Source of the DNA: an uncultured Lachnospiraceae bacterium
GTDB lineage: Bacteria > Bacillota > Clostridia > Lachnospirales > Lachnospiraceae
Assembly (NCBI GenBank): GCA_900546325.1
Contig: URCR01000019.1
Coordinates: 1 to 51,666 of the forward strand
Direction: 5' to 3'
Length of the DNA stretch: 51,666 bases
Numbering within the stretch: position 1 is the stretch's first letter; each line of letters opens with the position of its first letter. The position numbers were made by a program, and so were the translations under genes. The notes under the pieces are model-generated. The model saw only the letters and a list, made by a program, of their open reading frames with translations, made no database searches and was not told the DNA's origin. Below, in pieces: positions 42,960 through 51,580 of this stretch.

Positions 42960-43880
42960 TTAGGATGCCGTCAGAGACTTAACCCCTCCTCCCAGCACTT
43001 CTTTTACCTGAACAACCATCACAACAGACTCCGAATCTTCTGTCCGGATGAGATCTTTGATCTTAGGAACCTCTCCCGGACGTACCGCCATCAAAAGGAC
43101 ACTCCGTCCTGTCTGCGCATACATCCCCATCCCTTCTATTTTTGTGACTGCCCGGCGCATGTGCTCCATCAGCACATTAGAAATTATCACAGGATCCTTA
43201 TTGGTAATGATCATACATAATTCCGCCCTGTCAAATCCGGTCAGTACTTTATCTGCAAAAATCGAACAAATATATAACGTCAAGATTGCATACAGACCAA
43301 CCTCTATTTCCCGGAACGCAGCCATAGAAAGCAGCACAACTGTCCCGTCCAGCACCATTGACATCTTTCCGACACTCATATTTCGGAACCGCGTAAGCAG
43401 CAATCTGTTCAGAAGATCAGTTCCTCCTGTTGAGCTGTTGCTGCGTACAAGACAAGCCATTCCACATCCGTACAGCACTCCTCCATACACACTGGCTGCC
43501 AGAGGGTTTTTCGTCAGCACCGGAAGTCCGCTCACACATTCTAACACAAGGCTGTAAAATGCTGTGCAGATAAGTGTATTTCTTGTAAACTTCCACCCCT
43601 TTACTTTCAGACTGATTACAAGAAGCGGCACATTCATAAGAAAAATAATCATACTGATCGAAATAGGAAAAAACGAACTTAATACCGTCGCGATTCCCGC
43701 AAATCCTCCCGCCGCAATCCGGTTTCCCGCCAGGAACAACTGTATAGCAAATGCATAGCAGAAATTGCCCGAAAGGAAAAATAAAAGTTGTTTGATCTTC
43801 TCACTGTCCTTCCAGTTATGTCCTGCCTTCTCCTTAGCATACCGCTTTTGTGCACCAGAACTTTTTCTCACATCCTGCAT
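42960..43880 (-). CDS. YitT family membrane protein
   Basis: This is a 306-residue protein with about five membrane spans (NFCYAFAIQLFLAGNRIAAGGFAGIATVL at the first) and a C-terminal DUF2179 domain (about 220-300, AVTKIEGMGMYAQTGRSVLLMAV). Function is poorly known; transport has been suggested for relatives. It starts 3 nt after the esterase stop, so it may be the last gene of the esterase operon, or only a neighbour. Confidence 0.88.
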   Translation of the reverse strand: MQDVRKSSGAQKRYAKEKAGHNWKDSEKIKQLLFFLSGNFCYAFAIQLFLAGNRIAAGGFAGIATVLSSFFPISISMIIFLMNVPLLVISLKVKGWKFTRNTLICTAFYSLVLECVSGLPVLTKNPLAASVYGGVLYGCGMACLVRSNSSTGGTDLLNRLLLTRFRNMSVGKMSMVLDGTVVLLSMAAFREIEVGLYAILTLYICSIFADKVLTGFDRAELCMIITNKDPVIISNVLMEHMRRAVTKIEGMGMYAQTGRSVLLMAVRPGEVPKIKDLIRTEDSESVVMVVQVKEVLGGGVKSLTAS

Positions 43881-43883
43881 CTT

Positions 43884-44897
43884 TTATTGTCCCTTTTCTA
43901 AAATTTTTCTTAAAAATCTGCTGCTGTTTTCGATACAATAAACTGCCTCTTCCATCATTCGCCCGTAGTGCAGATATGCATGAAGACATCCAGGTATTAT
44001 CTCCAATTCAGTATAGATTCCCTGATTTTTCAGAATATGATAGAGCGCTGTCGAATCGTCCAAAAGCGGATCAAGGTCTCCGCAGCATAGATAAACCGGA
44101 GGAATTCCGTATGTCAAGTCATTGTTCAGAGAAGCAAAATACGGGCTTTTGCTGTCCTCTTGTACATTTTCAAAATAGCAGGACATATAATATTCCAGAT
44201 CACATTTTCGCATACCGTCCAGACTTGTCCCATGCAGTCTCTGGCTTACGGAATCCTCCAGTCCATAACTTCCATAATACAGAAGCAGTGCGCTGATATA
44301 GCTGTTGCCTTTTTCAATATCTCTCAAATACAAATTCGTGTTCATAGCAAGATTGGCTCCTCCGGAGTCCCCGCTGAGAGCAATCGTCTCCGTAAAGAGT
44401 CCGAATTCGCTCCCTCTCTCGTGGAAATATTTTACAACTTCAGCACATTCATACAGCTGTATCGGAAACTTCACTTCTGGTGCCAAGTGATAATCCACCC
44501 CGATCACCACACATCCGCTCGCTTCCATCAGGCTTCTCATAATACGGTCATGCGTGTTATTGCTGCCGACCGTAAAGCCTCCTCCATGAATAAATACCAG
44601 CGCATGATGCTTCTCTTCCGCATCCGGATAATAGAGACGCACCCGTATTTTCCCACACGGCCCCGGCACCTCATGTTCCCTGATCTTGTACGGTATCGGT
44701 CCGCCTTCATTCCAAAACAGCCTTTCCTTCTCATACTTCTCCCGGAGTTCTTCCCAGCTTCCTCCTGTTTCAAAAGCATCGCCGGACTGGTTCTCCTGAA
44801 ATTCCACCACTTTCCTCATACCGTCACTCATCCGCGTATATGGTTCCACTTTATTCTTTTCAGCATTTCCCGCCTGCATCAACTCTGTCTTTTCCAT
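43884..44897 (-). CDS. Alpha/beta-hydrolase esterase, HSL family
   Basis: This is a 337-residue cytoplasmic esterase of the hormone-sensitive-lipase family. The oxyanion loop HGGGF is at 104-108, the nucleophile Ser178 is in GDSGG, the acid is in CGDLDPLLDD and the His is in CLHAYLHY. It would cleave short acyl or aryl esters. GGAGGAG supports the start. It lies 31 nt after the type-B carboxylesterase gene, so two unrelated esterases act in one operon. Confidence 0.92.
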   Translation of the reverse strand: MEKTELMQAGNAEKNKVEPYTRMSDGMRKVVEFQENQSGDAFETGGSWEELREKYEKERLFWNEGGPIPYKIREHEVPGPCGKIRVRLYYPDAEEKHHALVFIHGGGFTVGSNNTHDRIMRSLMEASGCVVIGVDYHLAPEVKFPIQLYECAEVVKYFHERGSEFGLFTETIALSGDSGGANLAMNTNLYLRDIEKGNSYISALLLYYGSYGLEDSVSQRLHGTSLDGMRKCDLEYYMSCYFENVQEDSKSPYFASLNNDLTYGIPPVYLCCGDLDPLLDDSTALYHILKNQGIYTELEIIPGCLHAYLHYGRMMEEAVYCIENSSRFLRKILEKGQ

Positions 44898-44928
44898 ACT
44901 TCTCCTCCAGCATTTTGTTCCTTACGTG

Positions 44929-46290
44929 TTACTCTCCAACAGCTTTCTTTGTAAGTCCCCAGAGAAGTTTCCATCTGCTCGGTCTGCCCATTTTGTATCC
45001 GCTATCTCCAAAGCACATTACCTTTTTTTGATGTTTTGTGACAGGATACCATTTCGGAAGTCCCTGCGCATCCGGCGATCCTGTTTTAATGAATGCCGCA
45101 AGATACTTTACCATCGCCTCACTCAGGATCTCATCCCTCTCTTCAAACGGACGCCAGCAGCGTTTCCATGTGCCAAAAGTATACCAAAGATCACTGGAAT
45201 GCCATGCTCCTTTGTCATCCCCCGGAAGCTGTCTGTTAAAAAAGTATACATAAGATGGGCATTTCCCTTGTTTTTCCTGGAGCAGCGCCCAGTCGACTGC
45301 CATTTTGTGGACAATCGGCGGCACAATGTCTTCACTCGTTGATCCTAAAAGATATGGGATATTTCTATGCTCACCCTTTTCTGCCACTTCAAGCGATGAA
45401 CATTCCAAAAGCACTCCATCCACAACCGGTGCCAACGCATTTGCCGCCTTTTTATGATTCTTTTTGAACCTTGAAAATGTCTCAAATAATTTCTCCGGTG
45501 AAAGCTGTTCCAGCTCCTCAAAGCTCTTGGCCTCGCTCTCCCTCAAAAACGCTTTTCCTGCCTCAAAGCATTCCTCCGGACTTTGAGAAGTATTCAGCAT
45601 TTTTGAGACACCGCCGCCTGACAGCATCACTGCGCCGGCCATCAGCTCCTTCGTAAGCGGTGAGCAGCACAACAGCTGAACACTCATTGCTCCTGCTGAC
45701 TGCCCCATCAGAGTGATTCGTGAAGCATCTCCGCCAAAAGCAGAAATATTGTTATAAATCCACCGAAGGGCGGTCAGCTGATCGAACAGCCCATAGTTTC
45801 CTGTCCGCCCGTCTCTCTCCTTTAATTCCGGCAGGCAGAAAAATCCAAGTGGTCCCAGACGATAGTTGATCGTGACTGTGATCACTCCCTCCTTACAGTA
45901 TGCTTCTCCTGAAAAATGTTTTTCATGTCCACATCCTCCGGTGAATCCGCCTCCGTGAATATAGAACAAAACCGGAGCTTTTTTCGCCCCTTCAGGTACC
46001 CATATATTTAGGAACAGACAGTCTTCTGAGTACTGATAAGTTTCTCCTTCCCGAAATTCTCTGGCATAAAACGCTTTCTCCGGAACCGCCCACTCATCTT
46101 GAAAGCATCTCGGCTGATAACTGCAGTTTCCGAAGTGCTCCGCCCGATACACGCCGTCCCAGTGTGTCACAATCTCCGGGTAATGCCATCTCTGTGCAGT
46201 TGCATATCGAATTCCTTTATAAACCGTTCCACCTTCACACGCAGTTCCCTGAATCTTCCCGCATGGCGTATCTATAATAAACTCTTCCAT
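44929..46290 (-). CDS. Type-B carboxylesterase
   Basis: This is a 453-residue carboxylesterase with EDCLFLNIW (89-97), oxyanion loop HGGGF (112-116) and nucleophile Ser198 in GQSAGAMS. A likely catalytic His is in KGAWHSSDLWY. It lacks a signal peptide and is slightly shorter than the 480-500 residues usual for the family. Substrates of the family include aryl and acetyl esters. It is third in the operon after the symporter and amidohydrolase genes. Confidence 0.92.
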   Translation of the reverse strand: MEEFIIDTPCGKIQGTACEGGTVYKGIRYATAQRWHYPEIVTHWDGVYRAEHFGNCSYQPRCFQDEWAVPEKAFYAREFREGETYQYSEDCLFLNIWVPEGAKKAPVLFYIHGGGFTGGCGHEKHFSGEAYCKEGVITVTINYRLGPLGFFCLPELKERDGRTGNYGLFDQLTALRWIYNNISAFGGDASRITLMGQSAGAMSVQLLCCSPLTKELMAGAVMLSGGGVSKMLNTSQSPEECFEAGKAFLRESEAKSFEELEQLSPEKLFETFSRFKKNHKKAANALAPVVDGVLLECSSLEVAEKGEHRNIPYLLGSTSEDIVPPIVHKMAVDWALLQEKQGKCPSYVYFFNRQLPGDDKGAWHSSDLWYTFGTWKRCWRPFEERDEILSEAMVKYLAAFIKTGSPDAQGLPKWYPVTKHQKKVMCFGDSGYKMGRPSRWKLLWGLTKKAVGE

Positions 46291-46305
46291 AACATTCTTC
46301 CTTCT

Positions 46306-47169
46306 TTATATATGTAGTATTTTTCTTGCATTTTCGACAAAAATCTGTTCGCATATTTCTCGAGAGAGCATGCCTTTTTCACACTGTTCCTCGATCCAGC
46401 TGCCAAGCGGAAATGTCATATCCGTATTTGTCATATCTGTTCCAAAGAGCAGCCTGTCATGATATTTCTTTAAAAAGTCTATTCCGAAAGAAGGATCTCT
46501 CATCAGAGCACAGCCACCGCTGTTTGCCGAGAGATCACAATACAGATTCGGATATTCATCGAGGAGCTTTGGCAGGATGCCTCCCGGAATAACCGGGCCG
46601 CTTCCCCACTGGTTCCGCGCATCCGCTTCCTCGGAAGCATCCTTACTGATTTCATGCCAAAACGGCTGACTGTGCCCGATTACAACAAGATCCGGATATT
46701 TCTCCAGTGTCTGCCTTAGGAGCAAAAGCCCCGGCAATTCTACCACGCCATATCCTTCTCTCTCATCCGGGCTTAGATGCATCAAAATCGGAAGCTTTGT
46801 CTCCTGCGCAGCCGCAAACAGCACCTGCATAAATGCAGAATCCATCCGCTGACCAAGTGTAACCTCCCCGACTCCCACAGCACCCGCCTCTTTGTATTTT
46901 TGAAGCCTTTCTCTGAGCGTTTCCGGTTTCACTGCATCGACATTACACATCCATGCGTAATGTTCTGGAAACTTCTCTGCAATTTTTTCACACTCCTCGT
47001 TTGTCCCCAGCGGAATCATACTACCCTCGCCGGTACTCATCAGTACACCCTTTTTTATCCCCAGTTCCTTCAGATGGAGAAGCATGTTTTCTGCACTGCT
47101 CACATGCATCCCCTCAAACGGCGGATATTGTTCCAATGTCAAGTGCAAATGAATATCATATTTTTCCAT
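46306..47169 (-). CDS. Amidohydrolase_2-type metal-dependent hydrolase
   Basis: This is a 287-residue TIM-barrel protein with the metal motif DIHLHL at residues 5-10, PILMHLSPDE, VIGHSQPFWHE and the late LLFGTDMTNTDM. Relatives are hydrolases, lactonases or decarboxylases of aromatic or sugar-derived acids. It lies 3 nt after the symporter gene, so the imported compound is probably its substrate or a precursor (inferred). Confidence 0.85.
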   Translation of the reverse strand: MEKYDIHLHLTLEQYPPFEGMHVSSAENMLLHLKELGIKKGVLMSTGEGSMIPLGTNEECEKIAEKFPEHYAWMCNVDAVKPETLRERLQKYKEAGAVGVGEVTLGQRMDSAFMQVLFAAAQETKLPILMHLSPDEREGYGVVELPGLLLLRQTLEKYPDLVVIGHSQPFWHEISKDASEEADARNQWGSGPVIPGGILPKLLDEYPNLYCDLSANSGGCALMRDPSFGIDFLKKYHDRLLFGTDMTNTDMTFPLGSWIEEQCEKGMLSREICEQIFVENARKILHI

Positions 47170-47172
47170 AAT

Positions 47173-48561
47173 CTACTCTTCTTTCATTTCTGCCCGGCGC
47201 TTTGCAAGTTCCTTGTACATTTTCTTTGTCTTTGCATCATCCAGATTATAGATGAATCCGACTCCGATAATCTGAAGCGCACAGGTAATTACCGGGATCA
47301 CACATACAAGTATCCGGATATTATTTACTGTATCCGCAGTCTGCACTACATTCAACCCTGACTGGAATCCAATTGCAGCCAGACCAAACGCAGCCAACGC
47401 ACTTGCCAGTGTAGATCCGATTTTTCTGCTGAATGTATAAATACTGTACATACTTCCGTCGTTTCTCTCTCCCGTCTTCCATTCTGTGTAATCAAGACAA
47501 TCTGTAACCATTGCCCAGATCAACATAGCAAATCCTGAAGTGCCAAACATTCCAAGTACAGATAAGATTCCGTAGACATACACATTTGAGATCGGAACTG
47601 CAAGAAGTAATCCAAATACACCAAGCCCAAACACCGAAAATCCGACCACTACCTTACGCTTACCAAATTTCTCGGCAAGACGCGGTACAACCGGCAGCAG
47701 AATCAGCATCAGCGGCAAACTTGCCACATTTACAAGCGCCATCACATCCGTATTATGGTAATATTCCTTGTAGATGTACGTTCCAAGCTGGCTGGCTCCT
47801 GTAATGTACAGCATGCTTCCAAGTGTTGCAAACATCACGCCAAGCAAAGGACGGTTATGCAATACATTTTTTAAAACTTTTCCATAATTGAATTTTTCTT
47901 TTTTCATTTTCGGCTGCCGGATACGTTCAATTGTCAGCTGATTCAGCAATGTGTAACTGATCAGACAACATACTCCGAAAATGACCGCCAGAATTGTAAA
48001 GCGTCCCGGAACCATTACGTTTCCGTCTGCAAAACAGAATACCGGCGGAACTGCCGCAACAACAACTCCGATGACACCTCCTCCGATGGAACGTGCACGG
48101 CTGAGTTTTGTACGATCTACCGGATCATCGCTGATCACACTTGCCATCGCACCGAACGGCATACTTGTACCTGTGTAACTCATTCCAAAAAGGACATATA
48201 CAAACGCAACCCATGCATGCAGAGCAAAGCTGCTCAGATTCCATGCGCTTGCATCCGTAAAACATAAAACTCCCGAAAGTGCCAGCGGAATCATGAATAT
48301 TTTGATATACGGCTTAAATTTATCACCGCTTTTTCCAATCTGCCACCGGTCCGGAAATGATCCGATAATTGGATCATTGATCGCGTCCCACAATCTCGCT
48401 GCAATGAACAGTGTTCCCATCCATTTTGCATCAATTCCCAGTGCATATGTGCAGAACACCAGAAAGTAAGCGTCTACAAACAGATTGACAAAGCTTCCCG
48501 CCATGTCTCCAAATACGTATCCTACCTCATCGCGGATACTAAACTTACGTACCTCTTTCAT
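47173..48561 (-). CDS. GPH-type glycoside/uronide symporter
   Basis: This is a 462-residue twelve-span transporter of the glycoside-pentoside-hexuronide:cation symporter family (MelB/UidB type). DAYFLVFCTYALGIDAKWMGTLFIAARLWDAINDP at the start, then DRWQIGKSGDKFKPYI, are typical. The open frame extends to 48702, but ATG at 48561 has GAGGAGGAAG and starts at the conserved region. It is the first gene of the operon, opposite an AraC-family gene. Confidence 0.9.
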   Translation of the reverse strand: MKEVRKFSIRDEVGYVFGDMAGSFVNLFVDAYFLVFCTYALGIDAKWMGTLFIAARLWDAINDPIIGSFPDRWQIGKSGDKFKPYIKIFMIPLALSGVLCFTDASAWNLSSFALHAWVAFVYVLFGMSYTGTSMPFGAMASVISDDPVDRTKLSRARSIGGGVIGVVVAAVPPVFCFADGNVMVPGRFTILAVIFGVCCLISYTLLNQLTIERIRQPKMKKEKFNYGKVLKNVLHNRPLLGVMFATLGSMLYITGASQLGTYIYKEYYHNTDVMALVNVASLPLMLILLPVVPRLAEKFGKRKVVVGFSVFGLGVFGLLLAVPISNVYVYGILSVLGMFGTSGFAMLIWAMVTDCLDYTEWKTGERNDGSMYSIYTFSRKIGSTLASALAAFGLAAIGFQSGLNVVQTADTVNNIRILVCVIPVITCALQIIGVGFIYNLDDAKTKKMYKELAKRRAEMKEE

Positions 48562-48617
48562 AACTCTTCCTCCTCTTATACCTTGTACTTTTTGGTATTT
48601 CTTTTGCTTTCGAGAAA

Positions 48618-48654
48618 ATTCTAGCATAAACCGATCTCTAAAAAAATTGCATTT
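48618..48654 (-). promoter_or_regulatory. Promoter of the symporter-esterase operon
   Basis: On the minus strand TGCTAGAAT (from 48618-48626) is an extended -10. The -35 position is only a T-run (48641-48646). A direct-repeat half-site (ATTGCATTT, 48646-48654) overlaps it, as expected for activation by an AraC-type protein. Confidence 0.65.
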
Positions 48655-48675
48655 CACAACAACAAGATTGCACTT
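48646..48675. promoter_or_regulatory. Direct repeats, candidate AraC operator
   Basis: ATTGCATTT (48646-48654) and ATTGCACTT (48667-48675) are in the same orientation 21 bp apart, the spacing of two helical turns favoured by AraC-type activators. One covers the -35 region of the symporter operon, the other the -35 of the regulator gene. Confidence 0.65.
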
Positions 48676-48696
48676 AAAGACATAATTAAATATAAT
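48668..48696 (+). promoter_or_regulatory. Promoter of the second AraC gene
   Basis: TTGCAC (48668-48673) and TATAAT (48691-48696) are separated by 17 bp, 71 nt before the start codon. The -35 lies inside the second direct repeat, so the regulator could repress itself. Confidence 0.8.
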
Positions 48697-48766
48697 GTAC
48701 AAAAAATAAGTCTATTATGAGATAATACTGTTCAAATTAGTGAACCGTGGAAAGGACCTAGTAAAA

Positions 48767-49597
48767 ATGGGAAACAAACATTTAGAATTTTTAGAGATTC
48801 AAACAACTTCTAATAAGAAATTCAGACAACATCCGTCCCCCGCTTATCAGATGATTTTTATCCGGCAGGGAGTTTTCTGCTGTCAGACCGAAAGTCTTAC
48901 CTACGACACGATCGAGACAGGCGACATCCTGCTTTTTCCTCCGGAAATCTCTTATACGCTGACTCCTCTGAATCACACAAGCGGAATTATAAATATTATA
49001 AAAATCGAACCTTCTTTCTGGAATACGGCAGCCGCTACATGGCCGCAGCTGGGTTACTGCTTTGAACAGGCTTCCCTCGCACAAAATTGTCTGCTGCGCA
49101 CCAGCTATGTTACCTGGTCCGGGCTCTTCTCTGTTCTGGATATGGCGCTTTCTGAGCAGTATGCTCAGGATTTCGGATGGCAGACAAATCTAGATTTCAT
49201 ACTGCTGCTTCTGGTCATGCACCTCGGCCGTACCTACCATTATCAGAATATTACCGATGCCCGGACAGAAAAGCGGATATTGGACGAACAGATTGTAGCC
49301 TATATTGATACGCATATCAATGTCCCCCTCACCCTCCAGTCTGTTGCAGACCAGTTCCATGTATGCCGTGAGACAATTTCCCGGTTGTTCCGGAAAAAAT
49401 ATGACTGCACCTTTTATCAATATATACACAGCCAGCGGCTAGTCGCCGCCAAAAATTCCATTCTTGCCGGAATTCCCCTGAAATCCATCTGGGAATCAAC
49501 CGGATTTTCTGACTATTCTTCTTTTTACCGCGCTTTCAAAAGGGAATATGGCTGTTCTCCAAGTGAATATAGAAAAAAGCGCCTGGAACACGTTTAA
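48767..49597 (+). CDS. AraC-family regulator of the esterase operon
   Basis: This is a 276-residue regulator with an N-terminal cupin-like sensor (AYQMIFIRQGVFCCQ and ETGDILLFPPEISYTL) and a C-terminal AraC domain (LTLQSVADQFHVCRETISRLFRK and IPLKSIWESTGFSDYSSFYRAF, CSPSEYR). It is divergent from the symporter gene and probably activates that operon through the repeats between them. The frame reaches a GTG at 48740, but ATG at 48767 has AAAGGA at about the right distance. Confidence 0.92.
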   Translation: MGNKHLEFLEIQTTSNKKFRQHPSPAYQMIFIRQGVFCCQTESLTYDTIETGDILLFPPEISYTLTPLNHTSGIINIIKIEPSFWNTAAATWPQLGYCFEQASLAQNCLLRTSYVTWSGLFSVLDMALSEQYAQDFGWQTNLDFILLLLVMHLGRTYHYQNITDARTEKRILDEQIVAYIDTHINVPLTLQSVADQFHVCRETISRLFRKKYDCTFYQYIHSQRLVAAKNSILAGIPLKSIWESTGFSDYSSFYRAFKREYGCSPSEYRKKRLEHV

Positions 49598-49630
49598 TTC
49601 TTCGATTTTCACGCCACTTTTCTGAGAATA

Positions 49631-49639
49631 TGATATAAT
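49631..49639 (+). promoter_or_regulatory. Extended -10 promoter of MATE 3
   Basis: TGATATAAT is an extended -10 element 41 nt before the MATE start codon. No consensus -35 is present. Confidence 0.6.
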
Positions 49640-49679
49640 GGTCGAAGATACTATATTGGGGAATGGAGAGATCTGAATT

Positions 49680-51035
49680 ATGAATACGAAAACAAAGTCT
49701 ACTTTAATGACCGAGGGGCCCATTTGGAAGCGAATGATCCTATTTGCAATTCCGCTGTTTCTTGGGAACCTTTTTCAGCAGCTTTATAACACTGCCGACT
49801 CTCTGATTGTCGGTAACTTTCTCGGAAGCGATGCCCTCGCCGCTGTCAGTTCTTCCGGAAGTCTTATTTTCCTGATGGTCGGTTTCTTCAACGGAATCTC
49901 ACTGGGAGCCGGTGTTGTCATTGCCAGATACTTTGGCGCACAGGAGAAAGAGAAAGTGCAGGACGCAATCCACACAACAGTCGCTTTTGGAATCGTGGCT
50001 GGAATTCTTCTGACCGTCATCGGGCTGATCATGACACCCACTTTTCTTCGGTGGATGGGAACCCCCGCAGATGTTCTGAAGAATTCGGTGCTGTATTTCC
50101 GAATCTACTTTCTCGGCTCAATCGCGTTTGTGCTCTATAATATTTTTGTAGGAATCCTTCAGTCTGTGGGTGACAGCAGACATCCTTTGATCTACCTGAT
50201 CATTTCCTCCATGACAAACGTGGTGCTGGATCTGCTTTTTATCGGTGTCTTCGGCTTTGGCGTCGGCTCCGCAGCTGTTGCTACAATCCTTTCACAATTT
50301 TTAAGTGCAATCCTCTGCCTGATCCATCTGATCCGCTGCAAAGAAGATTATCGAATTCACCTGAAGAAAATCCGCTTCGACTTTCCGATGTTAAAGCAGA
50401 TTATTTCCAATGGACTTCCTTCCGGCTTCCAGAACTCGATCATTTCCTTTGCAAATGTGATCGTGCAGTCCAACATCAACTCCTTCGGAAAAATGGCGGT
50501 GGCAGGCTGTGGCGCATACTCAAAAATCGAAGGGTTCGGTTTCCTTCCGATCACATGTTTTGCCCTGTCCCTGACTACGTTTATCAGTCAGAACCTCGGT
50601 GCAAGACAATACGAACGTGCAAAAAAAGGGGCAAAATTCGGTGTGCTCTGTTCCATCACCATGGCAGAGATTGTCGGAATCATTATCTTCTTTGCCGCTC
50701 CGCACCTTGTTGCCGCATTTAACAGTGATCCACAGGTGGTCGCTTTCGGAACCGCGCAGGCGCGGACAATCACTTTGTTCTACTTCCTGCTCGCATTTTC
50801 GCACTGTATCGCCGGAATCCTCCGCGGCGCCGGAAAATCTACGATACCGATGTTCGTCATGCTGATCTGCTGGTGTATCATCCGTGTATCTTATATCACG
50901 ATCGCTGTCCGGATCGTTCCAGATATCAAAGTCATCTTCTGGGCATACCCGATCACCTGGACACTGAGTTCGATTCTGTTTATCATTTACTATTTCAAGG
51001 CAGACTGGATCCACGGATTTGACAGACGAAACTAA
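49680..51035 (+). CDS. MATE family efflux transporter 3
   Basis: This is a 451-residue MATE exporter with 12 predicted spans (FAIPLFLGNLFQQLYNTADSLIVGNFLGSDALAAV at the N-terminus, typical of the Clostridial branch). GGAGAG precedes the ATG. It has its own promoter and a terminator, with no regulator attached, unlike MATE 2. Cargo unknown. Confidence 0.94.
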   Translation: MNTKTKSTLMTEGPIWKRMILFAIPLFLGNLFQQLYNTADSLIVGNFLGSDALAAVSSSGSLIFLMVGFFNGISLGAGVVIARYFGAQEKEKVQDAIHTTVAFGIVAGILLTVIGLIMTPTFLRWMGTPADVLKNSVLYFRIYFLGSIAFVLYNIFVGILQSVGDSRHPLIYLIISSMTNVVLDLLFIGVFGFGVGSAAVATILSQFLSAILCLIHLIRCKEDYRIHLKKIRFDFPMLKQIISNGLPSGFQNSIISFANVIVQSNINSFGKMAVAGCGAYSKIEGFGFLPITCFALSLTTFISQNLGARQYERAKKGAKFGVLCSITMAEIVGIIIFFAAPHLVAAFNSDPQVVAFGTAQARTITLFYFLLAFSHCIAGILRGAGKSTIPMFVMLICWCIIRVSYITIAVRIVPDIKVIFWAYPITWTLSSILFIIYYFKADWIHGFDRRN

Positions 51036-51075
51036 GCAACAAGTCAGACAAACAAAATTACATATTTGACACCTT

Positions 51076-51140
51076 AGACAGAAACATAGAAGCGCAAGAT
51101 TTTTCGTACCTGCTCCACAATGTTTCTGTCTTTTTTTCTT
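51076..51140 (+). terminator. Terminator of MATE 3
   Basis: AGACAGAAACA (51076-51086) pairs with TGTTTCTGTCT (51121-51131) around a 34-nt loop, followed by seven T residues. Confidence 0.85.
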
Positions 51141-51220
51141 TTTCCATCACATTTTACCATCTCGTCCTTTTCTGCAAGATTCTCAACTTGCTATTTCCCT
51201 TCTGCAAAATGTAATGGCTT

Positions 51221-51253
51221 TATGTAATATATATTTTAATTATGCAATATATA
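51221..51253. promoter_or_regulatory. Direct repeats upstream of the XRE promoter
   Basis: TATGTAATATATA and TATGCAATATATA (one mismatch) are 20 bp apart, the second ending one base before the -35. They are candidate binding sites for the adjacent XRE protein. Confidence 0.6.
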
Positions 51254-51254
51254 C

Positions 51255-51283
51255 TTGACATTTTCATGCATCCTACATATACT
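51255..51283 (+). promoter_or_regulatory. Promoter of the XRE gene
   Basis: TTGACA (51255-51260) and TATACT (51278-51283) are separated by 17 bp, 81 nt before the start codon. Confidence 0.85.
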
Positions 51284-51364
51284 GAAACCAAGAAGACAAA
51301 AATAAAGTCATGGATGCTGACACTGCTTCTGCTCACTGGCTGGAAGGGAGATTCTTAACCATAT

Positions 51365-51580
51365 ATGAAAAATATGAAACTGAAGATTGCCCGCATGGAA
51401 AAGGGGCTTTCGCAAGTCCAGCTTGCAGAGCTAACCGATGTCACAAGGCAGACGATCGGCATGATCGAGGCGGGAGATTTTAATCCCTCACTAAGATTGT
51501 GTATCAAGATCTGCAAGGCTCTGGACAAAACATTAAACGATTTATTTTGGGAGGTGAGTAAGATTGAAAATGAAAAGTAG
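51365..51580 (+). CDS. Small XRE-family helix-turn-helix regulator
   Basis: This is a 71-residue Cro/CI-type DNA-binding protein, nearly all helix-turn-helix (MKLKIARMEKGLSQVQLAEL, VTRQTIGMIEAGDFNPSLRL, ALDKTLNDLF). Such proteins are normally followed by an overlapping small membrane-protein gene. Here a frame opening at the stop (ATGAAAAGTAGAGGC) closes after nine codons, so the partner is missing or degenerate. GGGAG lies about 14 nt before the ATG, a loose spacing; the start is moderately sure. Confidence 0.85.
   Translation: MKNMKLKIARMEKGLSQVQLAELTDVTRQTIGMIEAGDFNPSLRLCIKICKALDKTLNDLFWEVSKIENEK

Larger units (their letters stand above)
51036..51364. other. Intergenic region between MATE 3 and the XRE gene
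   Basis: It contains the MATE terminator (51076-51140), two near-identical TATG(T/C)AATATATA repeats (51221-51233, 51241-51253) and the XRE promoter (51255-51283). Nothing gene-like was seen. Confidence 0.7.
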
